The notes beneath the pieces were generated by a model. The model searched no databases. It was given only the letters and a program-made list of their open reading frames with translations, and was not told the origin of the DNA. The translations under genes and the position numbers were made by a program. A DNA stretch of 64,000 nucleotides from Limnobacter thiooxidans (GTDB lineage: Bacteria; Pseudomonadota; Gammaproteobacteria; Burkholderiales; Burkholderiaceae_B). This document shows positions 63,660 to 64,000 of the stretch, in pieces. Location of the stretch: assembly GCF_036323495.1 (NCBI RefSeq), contig NZ_AP028947.1, positions 2,976,001-3,040,000 of the forward strand, given 5' to 3'. The number at the start of each line of letters is the position of its first letter. Position 1 is the stretch's first letter.

Positions 63660-64000
63660 TCAGGCGGCCTGGTATCCATGCTCCTTGCTGGCCTGTTCCT
63701 TCATAGTCCAACGGTTGGCCCGCTTGAACGTACCCAAGTCATTGAACCGCACACCATTGGCTCGCATCACTTCATGGGCCTTCTTGGCTGTCATCTGGCG
63801 AATGTAAAACGGATCACGCACAACGAAATGGTGGATGCCATGGGTTGAGCCGAAGTTGAAGCAGAACAGGTGGGGAATGATGAACCACTTGCTGTTCAAC
63901 ACCTGGCATTGCTGCACAAAGTTGCCGTCTTCAATGTCGCCAAAGTAATGCATGTTCGAGCTAATGAAATTAATTGAGAACGAACGAAGCAAATTGGGTG
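63660..64000 (-). CDS. Fatty acid desaturase, C-terminal part (cut by window edge)
   Basis: The last 113 codons or so of a leftward gene whose start is beyond the right edge; the frame is open to the last base. NMHYFGDIEDGN and FNFGSTHGIHHFVVRDPFYIRQM contain the third histidine box (HxxHH) of membrane di-iron desaturases. The final tail (FNDLGTFKRANRW) is soluble. The TTG at 63992 is not taken as the start. Confidence 0.8.
   Translation of the reverse strand, partial: PNLLRSFSINFISSNMHYFGDIEDGNFVQQCQVLNSKWFIIPHLFCFNFGSTHGIHHFVVRDPFYIRQMTAKKAHEVMRANGVRFNDLGTFKRANRWTMKEQASKEHGYQAA

Overview
The window reads as chromosomal DNA of a Burkholderiales-type betaproteobacterium. The family mix and gene order point that way (yajC-secD-secF, TetR-pcm-rhodanese-TolC-waaA-waaC, a Bug-type tricarboxylate transporter, a PHA phasin, a PurU/WaaF/IlvE block). 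A Limnobacter-like organism with mid-50s GC is my best guess, but that is inference, not a search result. The content is mostly housekeeping and central metabolism. I see no rRNA, tRNA, CRISPR array, insertion sequence or prophage.

Layout. 1-1000: 5' end of a BtuB-like TonB receptor, leftward, behind a cobalamin riboswitch. 1.0-5 kb: NudJ-like hydrolase and mnmA (rightward, closed by a strong terminator), a glutathione transferase and purB. 4.9-9.1 kb: yajC-secD-secF plus a PilZ gene. 9.3-13.8 kb: msrA facing a chain of overlapping genes (YheT-type hydrolase, an unrecognised protein, a DegS-like protease, TcdA) and an NTF2/SnoaL-like protein. 13.9-17 kb: purU, waaF, a small zinc-finger protein and ilvE. 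17-23.5 kb: TetR, a Pcm-like methyltransferase, rhodanese, TolC-type channel, then the LPS core genes waaA, waaC and a family 2 glycosyltransferase. 23.46-24.1 kb is a gene-free stretch with odd short repeats.

24.1-29.8 kb is a coherent acidic amino-acid module: gltIJKL transporter, aspA and a LysR regulator, with a palindromic T-N11-A site in front of aspA. 29.8-33.5 kb: an ATM1-type exporter, a short-chain dehydrogenase, a coiled-coil membrane protein and a YciA-type thioesterase. 33.6-37.6 kb: a GntR regulator and the tctCBA transporter. 38-42.7 kb: an orphan ribbon-helix-helix protein, a phasin, a sugar dehydrogenase with an extra membrane domain, a thioesterase, an enoyl-CoA hydratase and an unrecognised coiled-coil protein. 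42.8-49 kb: a beta-oxidation operon (TetR, acyl-CoA dehydrogenase, FadN-like bifunctional enzyme, thiolase) with a palindrome before the regulator.

49.2-60 kb: a DoxX gene whose ribosome-binding site lies in a perfect inverted repeat, then an eight-gene leftward operon. That operon joins an endonuclease/exonuclease/phosphatase protein, ClsB, and the ATP-dependent-ligase-associated DNA repair set (MBL exonuclease, ligase, DEXH helicase, PdeM), with a DUF429 protein and MnmH inserted between ligase and helicase. This is the part most worth a second look. 60-64 kb: fmdB, a DUF502 membrane protein, aspS, nudB, and the C-terminal end of a fatty acid desaturase running off the right edge.
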